Assembly: GCF_017352375.1 (NCBI RefSeq)
Contig: NZ_JAFEVR010000016.1
Location: 62,001-126,000 of the forward strand
Direction of reading: 5' to 3'
DNA from: Mycolicibacterium sp. S2-37
Lineage (GTDB): Bacteria; Actinomycetota; Actinomycetes; Mycobacteriales; Mycobacteriaceae
Length of the DNA: 64,000 nucleotides
Both the position numbers and the translations under genes were made by a program. The stretch's first letter is position 1, and each line of letters begins with the position of its first letter. Shown piece after piece: positions 32,979 through 41,271 of the stretch. The notes below the pieces were generated by a model. That model did not search any database, was not told the DNA's origin, and was given only the letters and a program-made list of their open reading frames with translations.

Positions 32979-35492
32979 TTAGCCCGACGGGGCGAGCATG
33001 GCGCGCAACATCGACAGCATTTCCGAACGCGATTCGGCACCGATCCGCCGCCGGATCCGGGCGACGTGATGCTCGACGGTCTTCGCCGAGATGAACAGTT
33101 GGGCGCCGATGTCGCGGTACGGCATGCCCAGCAGCAGGAGTTCGGCGACCTCGCGTTCACGGTCGGACAGCGCGGCGCCGGCAGGCCGTGCCGGGGCCGA
33201 CGCGACAGGCGAGGGGTCGCCCGCCCGCGGCACGGCGGCCGGCGCGACGGGAACGTCGATTCCGGTGACGGTCTGCTTGAGGTCGCGGGCCAGCTGCAGC
33301 ATCGCCTGGGACACCCGCGGATCAGTCGTCTGCAGCGCCGCCTGGCCGGCAAGCCGGGTCGCGTCCCAGGTGTGGCCGTACTGCGCGAGCCCCTTCGCCG
33401 CGGCGGTCACCTCGTCGACCTCGACGTGGTCGGCGAGCACCCGCAGCCACGTGCGACCGGCGGTGGCCAGCGCTTTCGCGAACGGATTCGGTGTCGACGG
33501 ATCGCGGCCGGCGGCGGTCAGCGCCTGTCCGTGCGGCGCGACGGCGTCCGGGGCGTTGGCGAGGATGCCGGCGTGGACCCCGGCCCAGTGCAGCGGCAGC
33601 GACCACAGGGCCGGATCTCCCAGCCCGGCGAGCAGCGCGAACGCCCGGTCGACGAGGTGGCGGATGCGGTCGATCTGACGCAACCGCGCCGCGGCCACCC
33701 ACAGTTCGCCGAGCGGAAGCAGCGAGAACAGGTCGACGGAGTACTCGGCGAGCACCTCGGTCGCGGCATACCAGTGCGTCTGCATCGCGCCGCTGTCACC
33801 GCTGCGCCGGGCGACCGCCGTCTGCAGGGCCGCCGCCCACAGGGCGTCGCGGCGATGCAGGTCCGCACCCGTGGGTACGGCGGCGGCCGCAGCCTGCAAC
33901 TGCCCCTCCTGCATGTGCGTCCAGCCCAGCAGCAGCCGGTGCCGGTAGGTGACGAAAATCGCATCGGCGGCCGGTCCCTCCGCGCGCACCGCCCGGGTCA
34001 GCACACTGCGTGCTCGTGCCGCGTCGCCCCCGTGCAGGGCGGCCAGGGCCACCAGGGCGGCGGGGCTGTCCGGGGCGACCCCCGGGTGGCGCGCCTCGGC
34101 GCCGATCGACTGGCCCAACTGCGCGACGACGACCGGATACGGCCGGTCCAGCGACAGCACCAGGCCGTTGGCCAGCGCGCGTGAAGCCCTGGCCGTGGAT
34201 GTCGGCGGGCCCGCGGTCTGCACCTCGGCGGACGTCCTGGCAGCCGTCGCGTCGCCCGCGGCCAGCGCCGCGATGGTCGCCGCCGCGCTCACACCGGCGT
34301 CCGCTGTGGGTCCGAGCCAGGCGAACAGGTCGTGTGCCTGTTCGGCATTGCCGTCGTGCATGGCCACGCTGGCGGCAATCCGTACTGCGGCGGCACGTTC
34401 GGAGGTGTCGTCGGAGGTCAGCAGTTCGTCGCTGAGTCGGCCGGCGGTGGCGCAGTCTCCGGTGAGGGCGAGCGCGTCGGCGAGTTGCGCGCGCAGCGCG
34501 GTGGCTCCCGCATCGGCAGCGGCGCGATAGAGGCGGGTCGCGCGGGCGGGGTGTTCGCCTGCGCGGGCGGCGAACTCGGTCAGCGCGTCGGCCAGCCGGT
34601 CATCGCGCAAACCGTGCTCGGCCATCCGCACGGCGAGGTCGGCCGACAACGTCGACAGGCCGAGCTGCGAGGACAGCAGGGACACCTCGAGCTCGTGATG
34701 CCGTGCCGCGCCGCAGATCTGGGCGATGCCGTCGTGCACGGCGCGCAGGAAGTGCCCAGGATGGGACGGTTCGAGCAGCCCGCTCGCGCGCGCCCGGTCG
34801 ACCGCGGCCAGAGCGTCCTCCTGCGACATCCGTAGGGCGGCGGCGACGTCGTCGGGTCCGATGTCGAAGCTCAGCGAGGACAGCAGCAGTGTGTCGAGCA
34901 GCGACTCGTCGAGGCGGCGAAGCCGTTCGATGAGGGCGAAGCGGGCGGCCTGCCGCACGGCGGACGGGCCGTCGGCGATCACCGGGAGCACCGGGCGCAC
35001 CAGGAACGGCAGGCCGGCCGTCGCCGTCATCATCAGTCGCACCGAGTCCGGAGGCGGGGGGCCGCCCAGGAGTACCGCAGCGGCGCGGGCCACCTCGGTG
35101 GGTGGCAGTGGCCCGAGCGTCACGGGCGGGTTCTCCCGATCCAGTGCCGTGGTCAGTGCGCGCAGCGGCGGATGGTGCACGAGCGGTTCGGTCGCCACAA
35201 CGACCGTCGCGCCCGGGTCGGTCGCCAGTTCGGTCAGCCGACCGAGTTCGTCGGCGTCGAGCAGGTGTGCGTCGTCGACCACCACGGCGGCGTCGGCTCC
35301 GCCGACGGGTGGGGGACGAGCGAACACCTGCCTGCCCGCCGCGCGCCAGGATGTACGCACCGCCGCGAGCACCGCGGATTTTCCCGTGCCGATGCCGCCG
35401 CTGACCAGGAGCTTCACCGCGGCACCAGGGTCGGCGGCTATCGCATCGACAGCCTCGCGCGCTGCCGGCGGGAGATCTGCCGGGCTCGCCAT
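32979..35492 (-). CDS. iniR: STAND/LuxR-family regulator IniR
   Basis: An 837-residue MalT-like signal-transduction ATPase. Walker A is SGGIGTGKSAV near residue 35, and a Walker B-like AVVVDDAHLLD sits near residue 75. A long helical, TPR-like middle follows, and the C-terminal LuxR helix-turn-helix is LSDREREVAELLLLGMPYRD (start of the motif) through ISAKTVEHHVARIRRRIG. The M. tuberculosis/M. marinum counterpart (Rv0339c) has been described as IniR, which activates iniBAC during cell-wall stress in response to free trehalose. Position beside the ini genes supports this identity. It begins 8 bases after the stop of the Hsp70-like gene 35501-37309, so the two form an operon; CCCCTAA repeats in that operon's promoter suggest autoregulation. 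Confidence 0.88.
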   Translation of the reverse strand: MASPADLPPAAREAVDAIAADPGAAVKLLVSGGIGTGKSAVLAAVRTSWRAAGRQVFARPPPVGGADAAVVVDDAHLLDADELGRLTELATDPGATVVVATEPLVHHPPLRALTTALDRENPPVTLGPLPPTEVARAAAVLLGGPPPPDSVRLMMTATAGLPFLVRPVLPVIADGPSAVRQAARFALIERLRRLDESLLDTLLLSSLSFDIGPDDVAAALRMSQEDALAAVDRARASGLLEPSHPGHFLRAVHDGIAQICGAARHHELEVSLLSSQLGLSTLSADLAVRMAEHGLRDDRLADALTEFAARAGEHPARATRLYRAAADAGATALRAQLADALALTGDCATAGRLSDELLTSDDTSERAAAVRIAASVAMHDGNAEQAHDLFAWLGPTADAGVSAAATIAALAAGDATAARTSAEVQTAGPPTSTARASRALANGLVLSLDRPYPVVVAQLGQSIGAEARHPGVAPDSPAALVALAALHGGDAARARSVLTRAVRAEGPAADAIFVTYRHRLLLGWTHMQEGQLQAAAAAVPTGADLHRRDALWAAALQTAVARRSGDSGAMQTHWYAATEVLAEYSVDLFSLLPLGELWVAAARLRQIDRIRHLVDRAFALLAGLGDPALWSLPLHWAGVHAGILANAPDAVAPHGQALTAAGRDPSTPNPFAKALATAGRTWLRVLADHVEVDEVTAAAKGLAQYGHTWDATRLAGQAALQTTDPRVSQAMLQLARDLKQTVTGIDVPVAPAAVPRAGDPSPVASAPARPAGAALSDREREVAELLLLGMPYRDIGAQLFISAKTVEHHVARIRRRIGAESRSEMLSMLRAMLAPSG

Positions 35493-35500
35493 CGGTCCGG

Positions 35501-37309
35501 TCAGCCGACCTCGGGAACGATGACCGTGGTGAGCGGAGGATCCGGCGGGTCGAACGTCGTCGGCACCACGGTTGTGGTCGGCGGCGGAACCGTCGTCGTC
35601 GGAGGCGGCGTCGTGGTCGGCGGGGTGGTGGTCGTCCGCGTCGTCGTGGTCGTCGTCGTGGTCGTCGTGGTGGTGGTGGTCGTGGTCGTCGGCTGCGTCG
35701 TGGTGGTCGTCGTCGTCGTGGTCGACGAGGGCGGCGGCGGTGGTGGGGGCGGCGGTTGACTGACCGTGGTCGTCGCCTGACCGTCGGGTCCGATCGTGAC
35801 GGTCGTGACCGGCGGGGGCAGTGGCTGCGGTGACGGTTCCATCGACACGGTCGTCGCCGTCTCGGTCACCGGCTCCGAATCGCCGACGTTGCCGGTGAGC
35901 GTCACCGCGAGGCCGCCGATGGCCAACAGCGCCGCGGCCGCGGCGGCGCCGAACAGCAGCGGTGGTCGCTTGTACCAGGGCAGGGGTCCGGGTTCGGGTT
36001 CGTCGACCGGATCCTCGGGGACGAACGCCACCGGCGGCCGCGCGGCGGTGGAGCCGGGATCGACGGCGTAATCGGCGCCGGTATAGGGCACGGGTTCACC
36101 GGCGGGTGCGTCGTCCTGGGACCACGCCAGCGCGCGGAAGGTCGCCGAGGAGGCGCCGTCGTCGGCCGCTTCGGCGGCGGCCAGGCCTGCGGCGCCGGCC
36201 GCCCACGCCGCGGGCGCCATGCCGGTCGGCGCATCGGCGGCCGCGGTGACCGGCGACATGCCGGTGGGTGCGTCGGCGTCGACGCCCCGGTCGGCGACCA
36301 GCGCCGCACCTGCGGCGACGTTCAGCTGCGATTGGGGTGTGGTGATGACGGGTGCGCGCAGCTGCTCCGACAGCCGCTGGGTCACCAGCGGGATGGCTGC
36401 GCCGCCGCCCACCGTGGCGACGGCCGAGATGTCGGCCGCCGCAACGCCGTTGCGCTGCAGGGTGTCTTCGATGGACGCCAGCAGACCGGCGACCGGTGCG
36501 GAGATCAGCTGCTCGACTTCGGGCCGGGTGACACGAACCTCAGAGCTGAAGCCGGGCAGGTCGACGCCGATCGCCGTCGCCGTCTCGGCGGACAGGCGCT
36601 CCTTGGCCCGGCGGCACTCGTCGCGGAGCCGCGCCAGCGAGCCCACCGCCGCGGTGCCCGCCGGATCGGGGTTGTTGGCGTCGGCGATCCCGGCGAGGAT
36701 GTGGTTGAGCAGCGCCTGGTCGACGGCGTCGCCGGAGAACTCGGCATAGCGGACGGTCTGGCCGACCGCGTCGAGGTTGGCGCCCGCATCGGCCAGTGTG
36801 ATGCTGGTTCCGCTCCCGCCCAGGTCGACGAGTGCGATCACCCCGTGATCGGGCAGGCCGGGGGCGGCCTGCAGCGCCGCCAGTGCGGCGGTCGAGTCGG
36901 GGATGAGGGCGGCGGGCACACCACCGGGCGCGAGCCCGGGCCGGGTGCGCAGCGCGCCCCGCAGTGCGCCGACGGTGCCGGGCCCCCAGTGCGCGGGTAC
37001 CGCGATCGCGACCGGCGAGCCGCCGTCGACGGTGCGTGCCATCGCGTCGAGCGCCTCGGCGAGAACCAGTTCGCCGCGATGCGCGGATCCGTCCGCGGCC
37101 ACCAGCGGCACGGGATCGCCGACCCGGTCGACGAATCCGCTGAGCACCAGACCGCCGGTACCGACGTTCGGATTGTCGGCCGGGACACCGACCTCGGCGG
37201 GCCGGTCCGAAAACAGATGGATGACGGCGCGCCGGATCACCGGGGGCCGGCCGACCCGGGCGGCCACCAGGTTGGTCATCCCGATGGACAGTCCCAGCGG
37301 TTCGGTCAT
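35501..37309 (-). CDS. Membrane-anchored Hsp70/actin-fold protein with Thr-rich tail (ini locus, left)
   Basis: A 602-residue protein with an Hsp70-type nucleotide-binding fold at residues 1-330. The phosphate-1-like opening is GLSIGMTNLVAARVG, phosphate-2-like is VIALVDLGGSGTSITLAD, and the adenosine segment is ATVGGGAAIPLVTQRLSE. It has no peptide-binding Hsp70 domain; instead an acidic linker with PLPWYKRPP leads into one membrane helix (LLFGAAAAAALLAIGGLAVTL, partial). The roughly 100-residue outer tail is Thr-rich (long poly-Thr runs interrupted by Arg and Pro). The right-hand gene at 42804 is a paralog. It is divergent from the IniB-domain gene and co-directional with iniR. Function is unknown; the topology suggests an ATP-dependent cytosolic module tied to the envelope. 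Confidence 0.82.
   Translation of the reverse strand: MTEPLGLSIGMTNLVAARVGRPPVIRRAVIHLFSDRPAEVGVPADNPNVGTGGLVLSGFVDRVGDPVPLVAADGSAHRGELVLAEALDAMARTVDGGSPVAIAVPAHWGPGTVGALRGALRTRPGLAPGGVPAALIPDSTAALAALQAAPGLPDHGVIALVDLGGSGTSITLADAGANLDAVGQTVRYAEFSGDAVDQALLNHILAGIADANNPDPAGTAAVGSLARLRDECRRAKERLSAETATAIGVDLPGFSSEVRVTRPEVEQLISAPVAGLLASIEDTLQRNGVAAADISAVATVGGGAAIPLVTQRLSEQLRAPVITTPQSQLNVAAGAALVADRGVDADAPTGMSPVTAAADAPTGMAPAAWAAGAAGLAAAEAADDGASSATFRALAWSQDDAPAGEPVPYTGADYAVDPGSTAARPPVAFVPEDPVDEPEPGPLPWYKRPPLLFGAAAAAALLAIGGLAVTLTGNVGDSEPVTETATTVSMEPSPQPLPPPVTTVTIGPDGQATTTVSQPPPPPPPPPSSTTTTTTTTTQPTTTTTTTTTTTTTTTTTRTTTTPPTTTPPPTTTVPPPTTTVVPTTFDPPDPPLTTVIVPEVG
35590..35755 (-). repeat. Low-complexity Thr-encoding repeat tract
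   Basis: On the plus strand this is a GTC/GTG/GTT triplet-rich tract (GTCGTGGTCGTCG-type units) encoding poly-Thr with scattered Arg and Pro on the minus strand. It belongs to the tail of the Hsp70-like gene. Tracts of this kind change length easily by slippage, so tail length may vary between strains. Confidence 0.75.
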
Positions 37310-37363
37310 GGTGACTCTCTCCTGTCCCTGCCCTGATGGAGCCGGCCCTCACCTTAGCGTCAG

Positions 37364-37425
37364 ATCCCCTCCGAACCGCGGATATCCCCCTAGTGGCGTG
37401 TATCCCCTAACGTCCGGTCCCCTAA
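37364..37425. promoter_or_regulatory. Cluster of CCCCTA(A) elements, candidate IniR boxes (divergent promoter)
   Basis: Four related elements lie between the divergent Hsp70-like and IniB-domain genes: ATCCCCTCC (37364), ATCCCCCTAG (37384), ATCCCCTAA (37402) and GTCCCCTAA (37417). Read on the minus strand they are TTAGGGGAT-like, close in style to the GGGGA core of MalT boxes, which suits a MalT-type regulator such as IniR. A similar cluster precedes iniB at 38124-38183. Confidence 0.6.
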
Positions 37426-37532
37426 CGGACACGGTGGCGGCTGGGTGCGCGCACCGATCCAGGCTGCGGCCGGCGCGGATAGCATCGTGTGCACAATGAT
37501 CCGGATGCGATTCGGCAACGTAAAGGTGTGTG

Positions 37533-38045
37533 ATGGCTAACTCGCTACTCGACTTCGTCATGTCGCTGGTGCGGGATCCCGACGCCGCTGCACGCTACGC
37601 CGCCGATCCGGCCCAGGCCATCGCGGACGCCCAGCTGACCGACGTGACCAGTGTCGACGTCAACAACCTCATCCCGGTGGTGTCCGAATCGCTGTCGATG
37701 GCCGCGCCGTCGGCCACGTTCGACGGCCTCGGTATCGAACCGGCCGGCAACGTGTGGGCGAGCGGAGCCGCGACCGCGGCGTTCGACGCCTTCGACGACC
37801 CTGCATCCGCCCCGGCCGTCCTCGACACGTCACCGGTCATCACCGACACCCTCGACGGCGTCGGGGTGCCTGCGGGCGCCGAATCCGACGCCGATTGGGC
37901 CGCCGAGTTCGCGTCACCGCAGCTCGATGCGCCCGTCATCGACGACGCCGCAGCGGCCGGCGCGGAATTCGGCGACGACTGGGCGCAGCCGGTCACCGAC
38001 GATCAGCCCGTCGAGCACCCGGGAGCGTTCGACCTCTTCGACTGA
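37533..38045 (+). CDS. IniB N-terminal-domain protein (Rv0340-like)
   Basis: A 170-residue acidic protein whose first 50 residues (MANSLLDFVMSLVRDPDAAA, then RYAADPAQAIADAQLTDVTS) match the IniB N-terminal domain seen again at the start of IniB (LIDFILDLFRNPGVAASFVMDPDGAL, partial). The rest is Ala/Asp/Pro-rich without motifs and probably disordered. No signal peptide is visible. It sits where Rv0340 lies in M. tuberculosis, just before iniB. Start ATG 37533 has AAAGG upstream; GTG 37530 is adjacent. A strong terminator follows at 38064, so it is transcribed separately from iniB but from a promoter with the same CCCCTAA elements. Confidence 0.82.
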   Translation: MANSLLDFVMSLVRDPDAAARYAADPAQAIADAQLTDVTSVDVNNLIPVVSESLSMAAPSATFDGLGIEPAGNVWASGAATAAFDAFDDPASAPAVLDTSPVITDTLDGVGVPAGAESDADWAAEFASPQLDAPVIDDAAAAGAEFGDDWAQPVTDDQPVEHPGAFDLFD

Positions 38046-38063
38046 CCCCTCCGCCTCCCTCCA

Positions 38064-38097
38064 CCCGCGCAGATCCCCCCGGATCTGCGCGGGTTTT
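38064..38097 (+). terminator. Rho-independent terminator after the IniB-domain gene
   Basis: CCCGCGCAGATCC (38064-38076) pairs perfectly with GGATCTGCGCGGG (38081-38093) around a CCCC loop and is followed by TTTTGTCGTTT. This is a textbook intrinsic terminator, unusual in being so complete for a mycobacterium, and it ends the gene 19 bases after its stop codon. Confidence 0.92.
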
Positions 38098-38123
38098 GTC
38101 GTTTGAGCTGCAGATTTCCGTAC

Positions 38124-38183
38124 ATCCCCGAGAACCCCCGTTGATCCCCTAATCCCCTAATGGTGCCGTGCTACAACCCCTAG
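38124..38183. promoter_or_regulatory. CCCCTAA repeat cluster upstream of iniB, candidate IniR boxes
   Basis: Elements ATCCCCGAG (38124), ATCCCCTAA (38144), ATCCCCTAA (38152) and AACCCCTAG (38175) precede the iniB start by 110-170 bases. The middle two are identical and directly abutting (8-base spacing). They match the set upstream of the 37533 gene, implying one regulator for both IniB-type genes. Confidence 0.62.
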
Positions 38184-38293
38184 CCGCACCGCGTGAGCGT
38201 TGGGTGGCGACCCCGTTGGCGAGTGTTCGCCGGGTCCATAACGTGGTGTTCACATCGCCGGGAGGCCCGGCGAGGCAAGCGAAAGGAAGTTCC

Positions 38294-39340
38294 ATGAACC
38301 TCATCGACTTCATCCTCGACCTCTTCCGCAACCCCGGCGTCGCGGCATCCTTCGTCATGGATCCCGACGGCGCCCTGCGCGACGCCGGGCTGCCGAACGT
38401 CACGGCCGCACAGCTGGCATCGGTGGCCGCGACCGCCGCTCCTGCCGGCTACGCGCTCGGCGGCGGCGATCCGATCTACGGTCTGCAGCGTGCGGTGGCC
38501 GACCACCACCAGCTGGCGTCGAACTTCGCGTCGCCGTTCTCGCCGCAGACCTCTTTCGCCCCGAACACCGAGCTGGCCAGCCGTAACGACACCGACCTGC
38601 TCAGCGGCAACAACGTCCCGATCGCCAGCCCGAACCAGGACGCCGGCGCCAATGCGCAGAACGGTGCGTTCAACCTCGGCTTCGGCGACATCACCCTGGG
38701 CGACAAGACCAGCAACACCGCCACCAACGGCGGCGTGGTGGTCGCCGGCGACAACGACGGTGACATCGTCAGCGGTGACGGCGCCGCCCTGGGTGACGGC
38801 AACACCATGAACAACGGCGACATCCTCGCCGGGTCCGGTTCCAACGTGGTGGTCGGCAAGGACAACGAGGTCGAGGACAACTCGCAGACCGCCGGCGGCG
38901 ACCTGATCGCCGACAACGACGCCCCCGTGCTCAACGACGTCGACACCAGCGGCGGCAACGGTGGCGGCGCCGACGGTGGCGGCAGCCTGATCGGCATCGG
39001 CGGCGGCAACGCGGTCGGCGGATCCGGCGGCAGCGGTGGCGGCATCATCATCACCGACAACGACGTCAACACCGGCACCCAGATCGACGGCAACTACGGC
39101 AGCGACAACAGCGAGGACAACTCGGTCAACACCCAGGTGGAGACCAACACCTCGACGTCCACCGAGAGCTCGATCGAGGACAACTCCTCGAACTTCGAGA
39201 CCAACCTCGGTTCGGGCAACGAGACCGCGCTGGGCTCGGGCAACGACACGAACCTGTTCTCCGGCAACGACACCGGTGTCAGCACCGATGTCGCTTCGGG
39301 CAACGAGGCCAACACCAACACCGGCCTCGACGCCTTCTGA
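38294..39340 (+). CDS. iniB: IniB, isoniazid-inducible Gly/Asn-rich protein
   Basis: A 348-residue IniB homolog. The N-terminal domain (residues 1-55, MNLIDFILDLFRNPGVAA onward) is followed by a long Gly/Asn/Asp/Ser-rich region. It has repeated GN[DN], GDG, GSGN[ED]T and FSGNDT units (for example GSGNETALGSGNDTNLFSGN) that look like short beta-roll or glycine-loop repeats. No signal peptide or TM segment is obvious. The start is ATG 38294, after GAAAGGAAG; a longer frame upstream covers the promoter and is unlikely. In M. tuberculosis iniB is the first gene of the cell-wall-stress operon induced by isoniazid and ethambutol; its molecular role is not known. A perfect hairpin separates it from iniA. 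Confidence 0.93.
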   Translation: MNLIDFILDLFRNPGVAASFVMDPDGALRDAGLPNVTAAQLASVAATAAPAGYALGGGDPIYGLQRAVADHHQLASNFASPFSPQTSFAPNTELASRNDTDLLSGNNVPIASPNQDAGANAQNGAFNLGFGDITLGDKTSNTATNGGVVVAGDNDGDIVSGDGAALGDGNTMNNGDILAGSGSNVVVGKDNEVEDNSQTAGGDLIADNDAPVLNDVDTSGGNGGGADGGGSLIGIGGGNAVGGSGGSGGGIIITDNDVNTGTQIDGNYGSDNSEDNSVNTQVETNTSTSTESSIEDNSSNFETNLGSGNETALGSGNDTNLFSGNDTGVSTDVASGNEANTNTGLDAF

Positions 39341-39363
39341 GACGTACGACCTGAATGAAGCAG

Positions 39364-39392
39364 CTGGCGGGGACCGTGACGGTCCCCGCCAG
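39364..39392 (+). terminator. Perfect 13-bp hairpin between iniB and iniA
   Basis: CTGGCGGGGACCG (39364-39376) pairs perfectly with CGGTCCCCGCCAG (39380-39392) around a TGA loop, 24 bases after the iniB stop. There is no T-tract, so it may act as a partial (I-shaped) terminator or as an mRNA 3'-end stabiliser that lowers iniA/iniC output relative to iniB. Confidence 0.7.
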
Positions 39393-39432
39393 TTCGCGCA
39401 TACCGTGAGAAGTCCACCGCAGAGAGGGCGTC

Positions 39433-41262
39433 ATGACCCAACCCAGTGACCCTCGCAAGGTCAAGGTGATCGTCGAGCTCATCGACCACACCACCAGGAT
39501 CGCCGAGACCAAGGAGCGCGGGGACCTCGTGGCGCGGCTGGCGCGGGCAAAGGAGCGGATCACCGATCCGCAGATCCGCGTCGTCATCGCCGGTCAGCTC
39601 AAGCAGGGCAAGAGCCAGCTGCTCAACTCGCTGCTCAACATGCCGGTGGCGCGGGTCGGCGACGACGAGTCGACGGTCCTGGCCACCGTGGTGTCCTACG
39701 GCGAGCAGGCGTCGGCGCGGCTCGTGGTGGCGCGGCCCGAGGGCGAGGAGCCCGAACTCGTCGAGATTCCGGTCGCCGATCTGCGCAACGACCTGCGCCG
39801 GGCGCCGCAGGCCCGCGGCCGTGAGGTGATGCGCGTCGAGGTGACCGCCCCGAGCCCACTGCTCAAGGGCGGCCTGGCCTTCGTCGACACCCCGGGCGTC
39901 GGCGGGCACGGGCAACCGCACCTGTCGGCCACGCTGGGGCTGCTGCCCGACGCCGACGCGATGCTGATGATCAGCGACACCAGCCAGGAGTTCACCGAGC
40001 CGGAGATGACGTTCATCCGGCAGGCGCTGGAGGTGTGTCCGCTGGCGGTGATCATCGCCACCAAGACCGACCTGTACCCGCACTGGCGCCAGATCGTGGA
40101 CGCCAACACCGCACATCTGCAGCGCGCCGGCATCACCACGCCGATCATCCCGGCGTCGGCTCAGCTGCGCAGCCATGCCATCCAGCTCAACGACAAGGAA
40201 CTCAACGAGGAGTCGAACTTCCCGGCGATCGTGAAGTTCCTGTCCGAGCGGGTGCTGACCCGGGAGAACGACCGGGTGCGTGATCAGGTGGTCGCCGAAG
40301 TCCATTCCAGCGCTGAGCATCTCGCGCTGGCCGTCGACGCCGAGCTGGCCGCGCTCAACGATCCGCAGGCGCGACAGGGCCTCACCGCCGACCTGGAGCG
40401 GCGCAAGCGGGACGCCGAGGAGGCGCTGCAGCAGACCGCCCTGTGGCAGCAGGTGCTCAACGACGGCATCGCGGACCTGACCGCCGACGTCGACCACGAT
40501 CTGCGGCATCGATTCCGCAACATCATGTTTCACACCGAACACGTCATCGACACCTGCGATCCGACCCTGCACTGGGCCGAGATCGGCGCCGAGCTCGAGG
40601 AATCGGTGGCCACCGCGGTCGGGGACAACTTCGTGTGGGCCTATCAGCGGGCCGAAGCGCTGGCCGCCGAGGTCGCTCGTACATTCCGGGAAGCCGGCCT
40701 GGACGCGGTGCGGATGCCGACCATCGACGCCCGCGAGATGGGCGCGGGTTTCGGCGATTTCAAGTCGCTGGCGCAGTTGGAGGCCAAGCCCATCAAAGCC
40801 GGACACAAGGTGGTCACCGGCATGCGCGGCTCCTACGGCGGCGTGCTGATGTTCGGCATGCTGACCTCGTTCGCGGGCCTGGGCATGTTCAATCCGCTGT
40901 CGCTTGGCGCCGGCCTGGTGCTGGGCCGCAAGGCCTACAAGGAGGACATGGAGAACCGGATGCTGCGGGTGCGCGGCGAGGCCAAGGCGAACGTGCGCCG
41001 GTTCGTCGACGACGTCGCGTTCGTGGTGGGCAAGGAGTCGCGCGACCGGCTCAAGGGGATCCAGCGTCAACTGCGCGACCACTACCGCGAGATCGCCAAC
41101 CAGACCACCCGGTCGCTCAACGAGTCGCTGCAGGCCACCATCGCGGCCGCCAAAGTGCAGGAGTCCGAGCGCAACGCGCGGGTCAAGGAACTCGAGCGGC
41201 AACGCAACGTGCTGCGCCAGGTGATCGAGCACGCCGAGAAGCTGTCGACACCCGGTCTCTAA
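39433..41262 (+). CDS. iniA: IniA, dynamin-like GTPase
   Basis: A 609-residue bacterial dynamin-like protein. G1 is GQLKQGKS (residues 54-61), the switch II/G3 motif DTPGVGG starts at Asp152, and G4 is ATKTD near residue 210. A long helical stalk follows. A hydrophobic paddle occurs around residues 468-500 (YGGVLMFGMLTSFAGLGMFN, partial), and a basic coiled-coil region ends the protein. Mycobacterial IniA has been shown to bind membranes and promote fission; it is needed for drug tolerance. ATG 39433 follows GAGAGGG. It is followed, in the same frame, by iniC. Confidence 0.95.
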   Translation: MTQPSDPRKVKVIVELIDHTTRIAETKERGDLVARLARAKERITDPQIRVVIAGQLKQGKSQLLNSLLNMPVARVGDDESTVLATVVSYGEQASARLVVARPEGEEPELVEIPVADLRNDLRRAPQARGREVMRVEVTAPSPLLKGGLAFVDTPGVGGHGQPHLSATLGLLPDADAMLMISDTSQEFTEPEMTFIRQALEVCPLAVIIATKTDLYPHWRQIVDANTAHLQRAGITTPIIPASAQLRSHAIQLNDKELNEESNFPAIVKFLSERVLTRENDRVRDQVVAEVHSSAEHLALAVDAELAALNDPQARQGLTADLERRKRDAEEALQQTALWQQVLNDGIADLTADVDHDLRHRFRNIMFHTEHVIDTCDPTLHWAEIGAELEESVATAVGDNFVWAYQRAEALAAEVARTFREAGLDAVRMPTIDAREMGAGFGDFKSLAQLEAKPIKAGHKVVTGMRGSYGGVLMFGMLTSFAGLGMFNPLSLGAGLVLGRKAYKEDMENRMLRVRGEAKANVRRFVDDVAFVVGKESRDRLKGIQRQLRDHYREIANQTTRSLNESLQATIAAAKVQESERNARVKELERQRNVLRQVIEHAEKLSTPGL

Positions 41263-41271
41263 ACTCGACAA

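Noticed and set aside
35590..35755. Regular triplet repeats considered as a CRISPR array
   Set aside because: The units are 3-9 bases with no spacer structure; they code for poly-Thr. No cas genes are in the window.
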